Assembly: GCA_035714085.1 (NCBI GenBank) | Contig: DASTMP010000227.1 | Coordinates: 1 to 64,000 of the forward strand | Origin: JAJVID01 sp035714085 | Lineage (GTDB): Bacteria > Acidobacteriota > Blastocatellia > RBC074 | DNA length: 64,000 nt | Reading direction: 5' to 3' | Shown: positions 24,451 to 32,188 of the stretch, piece after piece | Layout of the letters: every line of letters begins with the position of its first letter | How positions within the stretch are numbered: the first letter of the stretch is position 1 | Made by a program: the position numbers and the translations under genes | The notes under the pieces: generated by a model | Database searches by the model: none | The model's input: the letters and a program-made list of their open reading frames with translations, nothing else | Told to the model about the DNA's origin: nothing

Positions 24451-25251
24451 TTACAACTTGAATCCCTCTCGCTTCTTGGCCAGGTCGGCCTTCTTCCTAT
24501 CCTCCATAATTTTTTTATACGTCGGATCGGCCAACTCGATCGAAAAAGAGCCGCTTAATCCGTTCAATTTAAATGTAAATCCGTCACAAGAGAGCGACGG
24601 ATTGCTCAGATTTTCGCTGTAATCCGGCCAGTCCTTGAATTCCGGCAAACCGAGTTGCCTGGTAATGATTTCCATCAACTGCCCCTCGCGATCGAATTGA
24701 GGCGTGTTCGAATAATAAGCGACTATGGCCACTACCTTCCCGTCGAATAGCCCGAAAGTAAAGGAGCCTATACCCGTAAATCGATCCTTAGTCGCGTAGT
24801 TGTAAGGATTGAATTGAAAAATCGTGAATCCATAATTCGGGGTAAGTTCGGCGCTTTTCAATTGTTGGGCGCGATCGAATTCTTGACGCTCACTTGTCGG
24901 AAAAATGGCGAATAATTCATCGCTCGTCATCCCCAACCGAAGCCCGCGAATGACGGGCGCTTGTGCCAGGGTCAATTTACACGTCGGTTTTTGGGGAGGC
25001 GGAGGCGGCTCAGGTTTTGGCATTTCCGGAGTCTTGGTTCCGAAGAGGGGATGTGATCTGCTACGCTTCAGAATTACCTTCCCATCGGTTGCGGCGACAA
25101 TTTCCCAACCGTTTTTCGCATAGTGGTTGAGAAGCTCATCAGATATGTTGTATGTAAGTTGCTTGTATTCCCATTCCGCCGTTTGGCCATAGGCGGCGGA
25201 GCAATAGAAGACCAACAAACAGAGCGCAACGAGGCAGATGCGGATTTTCAT
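24451..25251 (-). CDS. Secreted hypothetical protein
   Basis: 266 residues with a clear signal peptide (MKIRICLVALCLLVFYCSAAYG). The first mature segment (WEYKQLTYNISDELLNHYAKNGWEIVAAT) resembles DUF4177-like domains. After a proline-rich linker (PEPPPPPQKP) comes a domain of unknown function with GLRLGMTSDELFAIFP, a pattern seen in periplasmic lipoprotein-like proteins. The start at 25251 has a good AGGAGT 5 bp upstream and begins the signal peptide; the longer frame to 25338 is rejected. No function can be assigned. Confidence 0.75.
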   Translation of the reverse strand: MKIRICLVALCLLVFYCSAAYGQTAEWEYKQLTYNISDELLNHYAKNGWEIVAATDGKVILKRSRSHPLFGTKTPEMPKPEPPPPPQKPTCKLTLAQAPVIRGLRLGMTSDELFAIFPTSERQEFDRAQQLKSAELTPNYGFTIFQFNPYNYATKDRFTGIGSFTFGLFDGKVVAIVAYYSNTPQFDREGQLMEIITRQLGLPEFKDWPDYSENLSNPSLSCDGFTFKLNGLSGSFSIELADPTYKKIMEDRKKADLAKKREGFKL

Positions 25252-25341
25252 ATGGACTCCTGGAATCGATTGGATATTGTTTGAAAGGGGTATGGCCCTT
25301 ATTACGCCTCGGGCGCATGATGGTTTCAGAATCTTCACGAA

Positions 25342-26043
25342 TTACAGCGTTAATTTGAGCAGCTTATAAACATCTTCTCTTCCTTTGGCCGTAACCCTGA
25401 CTATTCGTGAAGAGCGAACCCGCGCAATCCATCCGCGCTGAAACATCCGCTCAAGCATGGCTGACCCCAGCGCCCCGGCTAAGTGGGGCCGTCGCTCGCT
25501 CCAGTCCTGGCATTGGCGCGCGAACGCTCGCCGCTGTTGTCGTAGTTCGCCGATTTCTATCCCGAGATCGCGAAACAGCTTTTCTCCTTTACTTGTGATC
25601 TCGAAATCGGCGTCGACCGGCGTGAGGTAGCCTTTTTCATTGAGCGCCGCGCAAATCTCGACCGCAACCCTTCCAGCCAGATGGTCGTAACAAGTGCGAG
25701 CGTATTTCAAATCCGGCGTCTGTCTCGGCGGCAAACCGGCCGTCTCTTTCGTTGCCATTTCTTTTGCTGAAGGAGCCAGAGCCGCCAGCGCCTCGATGAC
25801 ATGAGCGACTTCAGCGCTGGCGAGGCGGTAATAACGATGGCGGCCTTGCGCCTCGACCGCCAGCAGGCCAGCCTCGACCATTCGGGCCAGGTGCGCGCTG
25901 GCGTTCTGCGCCGAAACGTTCGCGTAAAACGACAGCTCGCTGGCGGGTCTCGCCTCTCCGCCCAGCAGGCTCCAGAGCATCACGACGCGCGTCGGTTCGC
26001 CAATCAACGCGGCGATTTCAACCAGGTCTTGTGTTACATCCAT
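25342..26043 (-). CDS. ArsR-type winged-helix transcriptional regulator
   Basis: 233 residues. The N-terminal ArsR-like winged helix (residues about 5-80) has LIGEPTRVVMLWSLLGGEARPASELSFYANVSAQNASAHLARM and the wing GRHRYYRLAS. The C-terminal 120 residues form a second helical/winged region of the extended ArsR type and contain cysteines (C107 in YARTCYDHLAG, one near 186). The start at 26043 is used because the extra 39 residues of the longer frame come from the family A hairpin. It is divergent from the P450 gene, which it may control. Confidence 0.85.
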   Translation of the reverse strand: MDVTQDLVEIAALIGEPTRVVMLWSLLGGEARPASELSFYANVSAQNASAHLARMVEAGLLAVEAQGRHRYYRLASAEVAHVIEALAALAPSAKEMATKETAGLPPRQTPDLKYARTCYDHLAGRVAVEICAALNEKGYLTPVDADFEITSKGEKLFRDLGIEIGELRQQRRAFARQCQDWSERRPHLAGALGSAMLERMFQRGWIARVRSSRIVRVTAKGREDVYKLLKLTL

Positions 26044-26098
26044 AGTTAAATGATAAATGAAACATTTCCGCCTGGCCAGAGCTATGATGCGGGTGAAA

Positions 26099-26190
26099 AG
26101 TGGGGAGTAGGGAGTGGGGAATGGGGAATGGGGAATGGGATTGAAGGATGGAGAGGTCAAAAATACCCACTCCCCACTCCCCGCTTCTTA
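26099..26190. repeat. Heptamer hairpin, family A, copy 4, in the ArsR/P450 divergent region
   Basis: Left arm 26099-26140 has GGGGAGT and several GGGGAAT units; right arm 26165-26186 is the complement (ACTCCCC). It takes up most of the 160-bp region between the divergent ArsR-type regulator and P450 starts, so it must overlap or separate their promoters. Confidence 0.87.
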
Positions 26191-26203
26191 AGTAGGAAAT
26201 TGA

Positions 26204-27370
26204 ATGGTATTCCCACAAGATCCAATTACCGCTGTAACCCATCCAGATCCCTATGCTTATTATGCGGATCTGGTGGCGCGCAAGCCGCTCTATTACGACG
26301 ACAATCTCAGGCTCTGGGTGGCTTCGAGCGCGAGCGTCGTCACAGCCACATTGACAAACGGCCTTTGCAGAGTGCGCCCGGTGACCGAACCGGTTCCCAA
26401 ATCGCTGCTCGGATCGCCCGCCGCTGAAATCTTTCGACATCTCGTTCGCATGAATGACGGCGAGAGGCATTGTCCTTTTAAGCAGGCCGTGTCAGCTGCG
26501 CTGGCGTCAATTGACGCGGCTCAGGCGCCGCTACAGAGCGTCAAGTGGGCGCGATTTCTGCTGAATGAGGGCGGGTCGGAGCGTCTATCGAGCTTTGCCT
26601 TTCACTTGCCGGTCTATGTTGTGGGCAGTCTGCTCGGCGTTCCCGAAGACAGGTTGCATCAGACCGCTTTGTGGATGAGCGACTTCGCTCGCTGCTTCGC
26701 GCCGGCGAGCAATCCCGATCAGATCGAGCGCGGCAAGACGGCGGCGGGACATTTGCTCCAGATGTTTCGCAATATCCTACGCGATATTCGGGGCCATGAA
26801 GACGGCCTGCTGAGCGCCCTTGCGCGAGAGGCGAAACGCGTCGGACGCGAAGAGACAGACGCCATTGTCGCGAATGGCATAGGCTTCCTTTCGCAATCTT
26901 ACGAAGCGACGGCGGGTCTGATCGGCAATACGCTCCTCGCTTTGGATTCTCGCCCCGAAACGCGCGACCAGGTCGCCGCCGATCCCGACCTTCTTCGTTC
27001 CGCGGTTCATGAGGTCTTGCGATACGACTCTCCCGTCCAGAACACGCGACGCTTCCTGGCTGAGGACGGATTCGTCGCGGGCGAAAAGATGAAGGCAGGC
27101 GACGCGATTCTCGTCATATTGGCAGCCGCCAACCGCGATCCGTCGGCCAATCAGAACCCTGAACGATTCGATGTTTTCAGAAAAGAGCGACGGATCTTCA
27201 CCTTCGGCGTTGGAGCGCACGCCTGCCCGGGCGAAGCGCTGGCCACGACGATCGCAATGGCCGGCGTTGAGCGATTGATCACGTCCGGCGTCGCTCTTGG
27301 GCGATTGGCCGAAACGATGACCTATCGCGCTTCCACCAACGTCCGTATTCCCATTTTCGAAGAGCGGTAG
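26204..27370 (+). CDS. Cytochrome P450
   Basis: 388 residues, typical of soluble bacterial P450s. The haem-ligand loop is FTFGVGAHACPG with C341; the K-helix ExxR is E270-VLR273; the I-helix region SQSYEATAGLIGNTL carries the oxygen-activating Thr but lacks the common acid-Thr pair (Ala-Thr instead). It needs an external redox partner, and none is encoded nearby. The substrate is unknown. The divergent ArsR-type gene suggests regulated expression. Confidence 0.93.
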   Translation: MVFPQDPITAVTHPDPYAYYADLVARKPLYYDDNLRLWVASSASVVTATLTNGLCRVRPVTEPVPKSLLGSPAAEIFRHLVRMNDGERHCPFKQAVSAALASIDAAQAPLQSVKWARFLLNEGGSERLSSFAFHLPVYVVGSLLGVPEDRLHQTALWMSDFARCFAPASNPDQIERGKTAAGHLLQMFRNILRDIRGHEDGLLSALAREAKRVGREETDAIVANGIGFLSQSYEATAGLIGNTLLALDSRPETRDQVAADPDLLRSAVHEVLRYDSPVQNTRRFLAEDGFVAGEKMKAGDAILVILAAANRDPSANQNPERFDVFRKERRIFTFGVGAHACPGEALATTIAMAGVERLITSGVALGRLAETMTYRASTNVRIPIFEER

Positions 27371-27382
27371 TTATAATTGCTG

Positions 27383-27847
27383 TTAACCTGTGCGCCTGGC
27401 GCCTCCAGGTTTATGATCGCGCCGCTTTTTCATCACAGCGCTGATCGCTTCGATCTCCTTTTTCAACTTCGGGTCAAGTTTGAGACACAGACGGAAATCT
27501 TTCTTCGCAATGTAATCCTCGCCGCGCCGCAATCGAGCCAGACCGCGATTGGCATAGGCCAGGGCGAACTCTGGGTCAAGCTCGACGGCGCGGTCAAAAT
27601 CTATAATGGCCTCATCGAACTTGCCCTGTTCACCCAGGATTGCGCCGCGACCGAAATATGCCCATGCCAAGCGGGGGGCCAGCGCAATCGCGTGGTTGAA
27701 ATCAGCCATCGCTCCATCAAGGTCGCCGATCTCGCGGCGGGTGACGCCCATGGCGAGTGACAGAACCGCGATGAACTTGAAACCTCCGGGGTTCCGGCGG
27801 AACGCCCGCAATCCATAGCTCAATCCTTGCCATAAGCCCTGCAACAT
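27383..27847 (-). CDS. TPR protein with ADOP-permease-derived N-terminus (chimera)
   Basis: 154 residues. Residues 1-35 (LWQGLSYGLRAFRRNPGG, KFIAVLSLAMGV) match the amphipathic leader and first helix of the ADOP permeases further along the window (LWQDLRFGARMLLKKPG). At about residue 36 the match stops and two to three TPR units begin (GDLDGAMADFNHAIALAP, GKFDEAIIDFDRAVELDP, YIAKKDFRLCLKLDP). The result may be a membrane-anchored TPR protein or a decaying fusion. It starts 12 bp after the Oar-like receptor stop on the same strand, so co-transcription is likely. Confidence 0.8.
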   Translation of the reverse strand: MLQGLWQGLSYGLRAFRRNPGGFKFIAVLSLAMGVTRREIGDLDGAMADFNHAIALAPRLAWAYFGRGAILGEQGKFDEAIIDFDRAVELDPEFALAYANRGLARLRRGEDYIAKKDFRLCLKLDPKLKKEIEAISAVMKKRRDHKPGGARRTG

Positions 27848-27859
27848 AAACGCGCCCTG

Positions 27860-30793
27860 TTAAAAGTTTAGGTTGAGTTGCAACTCGATCCGGCGATTGC
27901 TAGTGGCCGGAGCGCCGCTGCCGAAACTGAAGCCCCCGACGGCAGTCGCGTTTGATATGCCGAAGAGAGGCGAAGAAAGATTGCCGATGGGCGGAGCGGC
28001 GTTCACGTGGTTGAAGAGGTTTTGTATCTGGGCGGCGAACGTCAGATTGAAAGGACGTTCAGGCTGTCTGGCCTGACTCGCCGTCGCGCGCGTGGCTCCT
28101 GGCGCTGTTGATTGAACGGCCGGCCCCTTACTCGGCCTCGGCCCGAAGTTGAATCGCTTGCTGAGGCGCAGGTTCACTGAGAAGAACGACGGCCCGTCGC
28201 CGAAATTCCTTGGAATTACACGCTGTCCAGGCGCGGCGTTCGGATCTAACGCGCTGAAGCGAGTGACGATGACGCCGGGTTTGGCAATGTCTGTGGCGAA
28301 GGCCGGACGCTCGGTGAAGAGTTTGTCATCGTTGGCGTCACGACCGGTCGTAATATTGAACGGCGTCCCCGACCGCGCAATGATGAGAGGGTTGAGGCTG
28401 ACGCCCCACGGCGCATTGAACGCGCCGCCCAACACTAATCGATGCCGCACGTCCAGCAGAGAACGCCCGAACTCGCCGCGCAGGTCGTAGGTGTTCGCCG
28501 GGAATGTCTCCGCGCCATCTGTATCGCTGCGCGCCCGATTCAGGATGTAATTGACGAAAAGATTCAGACGCCTGCCGACGGAGTTGTTGACGCCGATGAT
28601 CAATTGATGCTGTTTGTAGATCCCACTCGATTCATAAGTTAGCGTGGCGCCGGCGCCGCCCTGGGGCGGCGCCCCGTCGCCAGGCAAGGGCGCGTTGAGA
28701 TTCCGCGAGCGCAGCAGATGGAGCGCTCGCGTGTGTAGGTAACTGGCCGAGGCCGTGAAGTTGAAAGGCAATTGTCGTTCGAGACTGAAGGCGAATTGCA
28801 GCGTGTACGGCGTTCTCAGATCGGGCGACACGAGTCGCGTGGTCTGCGGCAGCGCGAAGGCCGCCAGAGCGCTGGCGGCGGGCGCAGTCGGGAACATGTC
28901 GAGCACGGACGGATCGGAAACGACGTACTGTCGCTGATTCACGCCGTTGTAACGCCGCGCCTGAAGAATATAGTTTTCGCTGAAACGATCGAAGAAGACT
29001 CCGAAGCCGCCGCGAATCACCGTGCGGCGGGGCCCTGAACCGTTCTTGCCGGGCGCCCAGGCGAACGCAAGGCGCGGCGCGAAGTCGAGATGACTATCGA
29101 TGTTGCTTTGCGCCTCGTACCGCAGCCCCGAACTCAGCGTGAAGTTCGGCCTGACGCGCCAGTCGTCATGAATGAACCCGCCGAAATCAATTTGGGTTAT
29201 TTGCGCTTCAGGCTCCCCGCCTGCGATTGAGAATTGCGTCGCGCCTCCGCCCAATTCTCGAATCTCTTGCGGACTGAGCCGCTGTTGCAGAAAGACCAAA
29301 GTGCGGCGATAGCGCTCGATGCTCGTGATCTGCTCAAGCGCAACGACCCCGTTTGAGTCGCGTACCACCTGATCATTGGCGTCGAGTCGAGGCGCCAGCC
29401 CGCCGGCGAAGGTGTAAGTCCCGTTGAAATTCATTCGCGAGATGTTAGTGGCGCCGACGCCGCGCAAACGCCCGCCGAATTTCCATGTATGACCGCCGGC
29501 CGCCGCCGTCGTGTTATTGTGTAGCTCGAAGCGATAGTCGTCCACGGAAGAGAGTCCGATGGGCGATCCGCCCCCGAGAAACGCCTCAAGCGCGTTGAGG
29601 GACGGCGCCGAATCTGCGACTGTTTGGCTTCTACGGCTGCGAATGAATTGGAATCGCGTTTCGTTGACGACCCTGGCGCTGAGAATTGCGGTCTCTGTCA
29701 GGCGCGCGATTTGCTCACTGTTTGCGATCGCATAGGCGCGCGAAGGCAACGCAAACTCGCCGATCCCCGCATTCTCCTGGCCCAACCGGGAATAAGTATA
29801 TTGAGAGCTCAGCGTATGCTTCGGGTTGATTTGCAAATCGAAGCGCAGATTGAAACCGCCGTCGCGCTGCGGCGTAATGACGGCGCGGCTGAAAGGCGCA
29901 ATCTTTAGCGACGGGTCGAGAACGGTCGCATTGATAACGGCGTTATCGTCAGTCTCGCGCCGTCCCCCGCTGATAAAAAAAGTCGCTCGTTTGGCGAGCA
30001 AGGGGCCACTCACTCCGCCGAAGTAGAAACGCGATTGATAGGGCGCGCGATTCGGCGCGAAAGGATTGCGCGAGTTCAAGCTTTCGTCACCGAAGCTGAA
30101 GACCCCGTAACCATGAAATTTGTCCGTTCCCGGCCTGGTGATAATTTGGATGGAGCCAAAGCCAAGCCGGTCGTATTCGGCGGAAAATGGATTCTGATTG
30201 ATGCGAATCTCGCGGATAGTTTCTTTCGGCGGAAGTCGTGAACCGGCGGTGAAGCCATCAACGTTGAACTGCGCTCCGCCCGGCCCAGCCGCCGGCCCGG
30301 CCAGCGCTTCCAAAACCGCTCGCAGGTCTTCGGGGTCGTCCGGTAGCGCGTCGAGACTCTTGCCGCGGATCACGATTGCGCTGGCGTTGTTTTCGGGATC
30401 GGCGCTGACGGGCGCATTGCTTTGGACATTCACTTTTTGTTCGGCGATGGTCGCGGCGAGCTTGACGTTCAGCGAGGACGGTCTTCCAGCCGCAATCTCG
30501 ACCGCCTTGTTTTCGTAGACGGCGAATCCCGCGGCCTCGGCGCGCACGATGTAACTTCCCGGCGCAAGGCCGCTGATGACGAAAACGCCTTCGTTATTGG
30601 TCTTCGTTGATTTTGCTTCCCCGGCGCCGTTCGTCGCGGTGACAGTCGCGCCGACGATCACCGCGCCGAGTTGATCTTTGATCTGCCCGCGCAGCGTGAG
30701 AGCCGGTTGCTGTGTCAGCGATGGTTTGACGCAGAGAAGCAGAATGGAGAAGAGCCACAAGCCTTGTTTGATCGAACTGTAAAATGAGTACAC
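27860..30793 (-). CDS. Oar-like TonB-dependent outer-membrane receptor
   Basis: 977 residues. A signal peptide is followed by a carboxypeptidase-regulatory-like beta-sandwich (about 32-115, GQIKDQLGAVIVGATVTATN), then a plug-like region (VIRGKSLDALPDDPEDLRAVLEALAG, FNVDGFTAGSRLP) and a large beta-barrel ending in RIELQLNLNF with the terminal Phe. This is the layout of the Oar/CarboxypepD_reg TonB receptors abundant in Acidobacteriota. The likely role is uptake or export of large molecules; the substrate is unknown. A GTG start is preceded by AAGGAGGCG (30796-30804). It is downstream of the DUF5666-like gene and upstream of the TPR chimera. Confidence 0.88.
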   Translation of the reverse strand: MYSFYSSIKQGLWLFSILLLCVKPSLTQQPALTLRGQIKDQLGAVIVGATVTATNGAGEAKSTKTNNEGVFVISGLAPGSYIVRAEAAGFAVYENKAVEIAAGRPSSLNVKLAATIAEQKVNVQSNAPVSADPENNASAIVIRGKSLDALPDDPEDLRAVLEALAGPAAGPGGAQFNVDGFTAGSRLPPKETIREIRINQNPFSAEYDRLGFGSIQIITRPGTDKFHGYGVFSFGDESLNSRNPFAPNRAPYQSRFYFGGVSGPLLAKRATFFISGGRRETDDNAVINATVLDPSLKIAPFSRAVITPQRDGGFNLRFDLQINPKHTLSSQYTYSRLGQENAGIGEFALPSRAYAIANSEQIARLTETAILSARVVNETRFQFIRSRRSQTVADSAPSLNALEAFLGGGSPIGLSSVDDYRFELHNNTTAAAGGHTWKFGGRLRGVGATNISRMNFNGTYTFAGGLAPRLDANDQVVRDSNGVVALEQITSIERYRRTLVFLQQRLSPQEIRELGGGATQFSIAGGEPEAQITQIDFGGFIHDDWRVRPNFTLSSGLRYEAQSNIDSHLDFAPRLAFAWAPGKNGSGPRRTVIRGGFGVFFDRFSENYILQARRYNGVNQRQYVVSDPSVLDMFPTAPAASALAAFALPQTTRLVSPDLRTPYTLQFAFSLERQLPFNFTASASYLHTRALHLLRSRNLNAPLPGDGAPPQGGAGATLTYESSGIYKQHQLIIGVNNSVGRRLNLFVNYILNRARSDTDGAETFPANTYDLRGEFGRSLLDVRHRLVLGGAFNAPWGVSLNPLIIARSGTPFNITTGRDANDDKLFTERPAFATDIAKPGVIVTRFSALDPNAAPGQRVIPRNFGDGPSFFSVNLRLSKRFNFGPRPSKGPAVQSTAPGATRATASQARQPERPFNLTFAAQIQNLFNHVNAAPPIGNLSSPLFGISNATAVGGFSFGSGAPATSNRRIELQLNLNF

Positions 30794-30804
30794 GACGCCT
30801 CCTT

Positions 30805-30824
30805 CTCCGATTGCGCAATCGGAG
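30805..30824. promoter_or_regulatory. Perfect 20-bp palindrome before the Oar-like gene
   Basis: CTCCGATTGCGCAATCGGAG is self-complementary with no loop. It lies just upstream of the Shine-Dalgarno sequence of the receptor gene. A second inverted repeat (GAGTGG, 3 bp, CCACTC; 30822-30836 region) overlaps its edge. It may be a regulator site or an mRNA structure; it has no U-run to act as a terminator. Confidence 0.6.
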
Positions 30825-30850
30825 TGGATCCCACTCTTTGTTGTTTCGGT

Positions 30851-32011
30851 TTAGAGCACGCCCATCGGCAGGCCCAGAGATAAATTGCTCGCCGCCCCGC
30901 CGCCCCGCTGCGCGAACTGTTCCTGAAGAAGTTTGAAAAGCGGATCGACGCCGGTGAAAAGGCCGATGGCCGTTACCCGTGTGGGCGTGGCGCTTCTCAC
31001 GCAGGAGACGATCACGCGGTCTCCCCGCTTCAACCCGGAAATCGTGAAGGCGGGCATCCGCCCAACAGCCTCCTCAGGGTCTGGCGCGTCTGACGATGAT
31101 TTTGCGGCGGGCGCATTGCCGCGCCTGGCGCGGTCGGCGATCATCGCGGCGAATTCGGGCGTCAGTTGACGCAGCAGCGAATCTTTGCCGACCACGATTG
31201 TGACCGGTTGTGGTGTTTGCAACTCCCTGATCGTAATTTCATTGCTTTGTTGATTAACCGCCGCAACCACGCCGCCGAGGATGCGGAACGATCCTGAGAC
31301 GATCTCTTCCGCCGTAAAGCGCGAGCCGTCAGCGCTCTTATTGCCGAGCGCCCGGATTTGATCGTTCAATCTCAATTCCGCGAACGAGCTCGCCCTTGTG
31401 TCGCTGAATTTGATCGAGTCCGGCGCGTAGCGGCGAAAGCGCGCGCCTTCTCCGATCTTTATTGTCAGTGGTTTGGCGCCATCGGGCGCGCTCGTCAGCA
31501 GGGAGATCTCTTTCGCATTCGGGTCGAGCGCCGTGATCACGCCCACGACGCTTCGTTGTCGCCACGCCATTCGTTCGCGCTCTCGCTTCCGGGCAAGATC
31601 TGTTTTAGTCATGACGATCAATTGCCGCGCGGAGAATGCGGTCTTGTCTTCCGTCTGTCGGCCGCGGGCGTAAACGCGATCACCGATTGCGACCTCGGCA
31701 AGCGAGATAGGAGCGGCTTTTTCCATCGACGATTCTTCAGGGGAGACGCGCAGGTATGAGGTCGTGGGCTCGAGCTTCACCGCTATCGTGTCGCCGCTAT
31801 CCATTTTGACCGACAAGCGCGGCGCGGCTCGATCAATCTCGATTACTTCTCCGATCACTCGCGCTTGCCCCGCAAGATCGGCTGAAGCAGAAGCATTTGG
31901 CTTTTCCTGCCCGGATGCTTGAGCGGATACCCGCGTGGATGCCAGCAAGGATATTGGAAGCCACAGGAAAAGCATTAAGACGCGCGTGACAACAGTGGAG
32001 AGTCGCCTCAT
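30851..32011 (-). CDS. Exported DUF5666-like repeat protein
   Basis: 386 residues with a signal peptide (about 1-31). It contains three related beta-rich units of about 70-80 residues (GEVIEIDRAAPRLSVKMDSG, GVITALDPNAKEISLLT, GGVVAAVNQQSNEITIRE), each followed by a GDRVYARG- or NDQIRALG-type turn, characteristic of DUF5666/OB-like exported proteins. The function is unknown. It is first of three minus-strand genes with the Oar-like receptor and the TPR chimera, and divergent from the winged-helix/TolB sensor. Confidence 0.72.
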   Translation of the reverse strand: MRRLSTVVTRVLMLFLWLPISLLASTRVSAQASGQEKPNASASADLAGQARVIGEVIEIDRAAPRLSVKMDSGDTIAVKLEPTTSYLRVSPEESSMEKAAPISLAEVAIGDRVYARGRQTEDKTAFSARQLIVMTKTDLARKRERERMAWRQRSVVGVITALDPNAKEISLLTSAPDGAKPLTIKIGEGARFRRYAPDSIKFSDTRASSFAELRLNDQIRALGNKSADGSRFTAEEIVSGSFRILGGVVAAVNQQSNEITIRELQTPQPVTIVVGKDSLLRQLTPEFAAMIADRARRGNAPAAKSSSDAPDPEEAVGRMPAFTISGLKRGDRVIVSCVRSATPTRVTAIGLFTGVDPLFKLLQEQFAQRGGGAASNLSLGLPMGVL

Positions 32012-32188
32012 AAATTATTCTCCGAGCGTCAAACTTTGCGAACGCGATTTGCGTTTGGATTTAGAACCCGGCGATCAAGTTCAGTCGTATTTCTTGCTTT
32101 GCCGCCTGATCAGCGCGGAGAATACGCAAAACCCGCTTTTATAGTCTTTAGAAACGGCTTTTGGATTTCTAAAATTTGGTATACAGCG

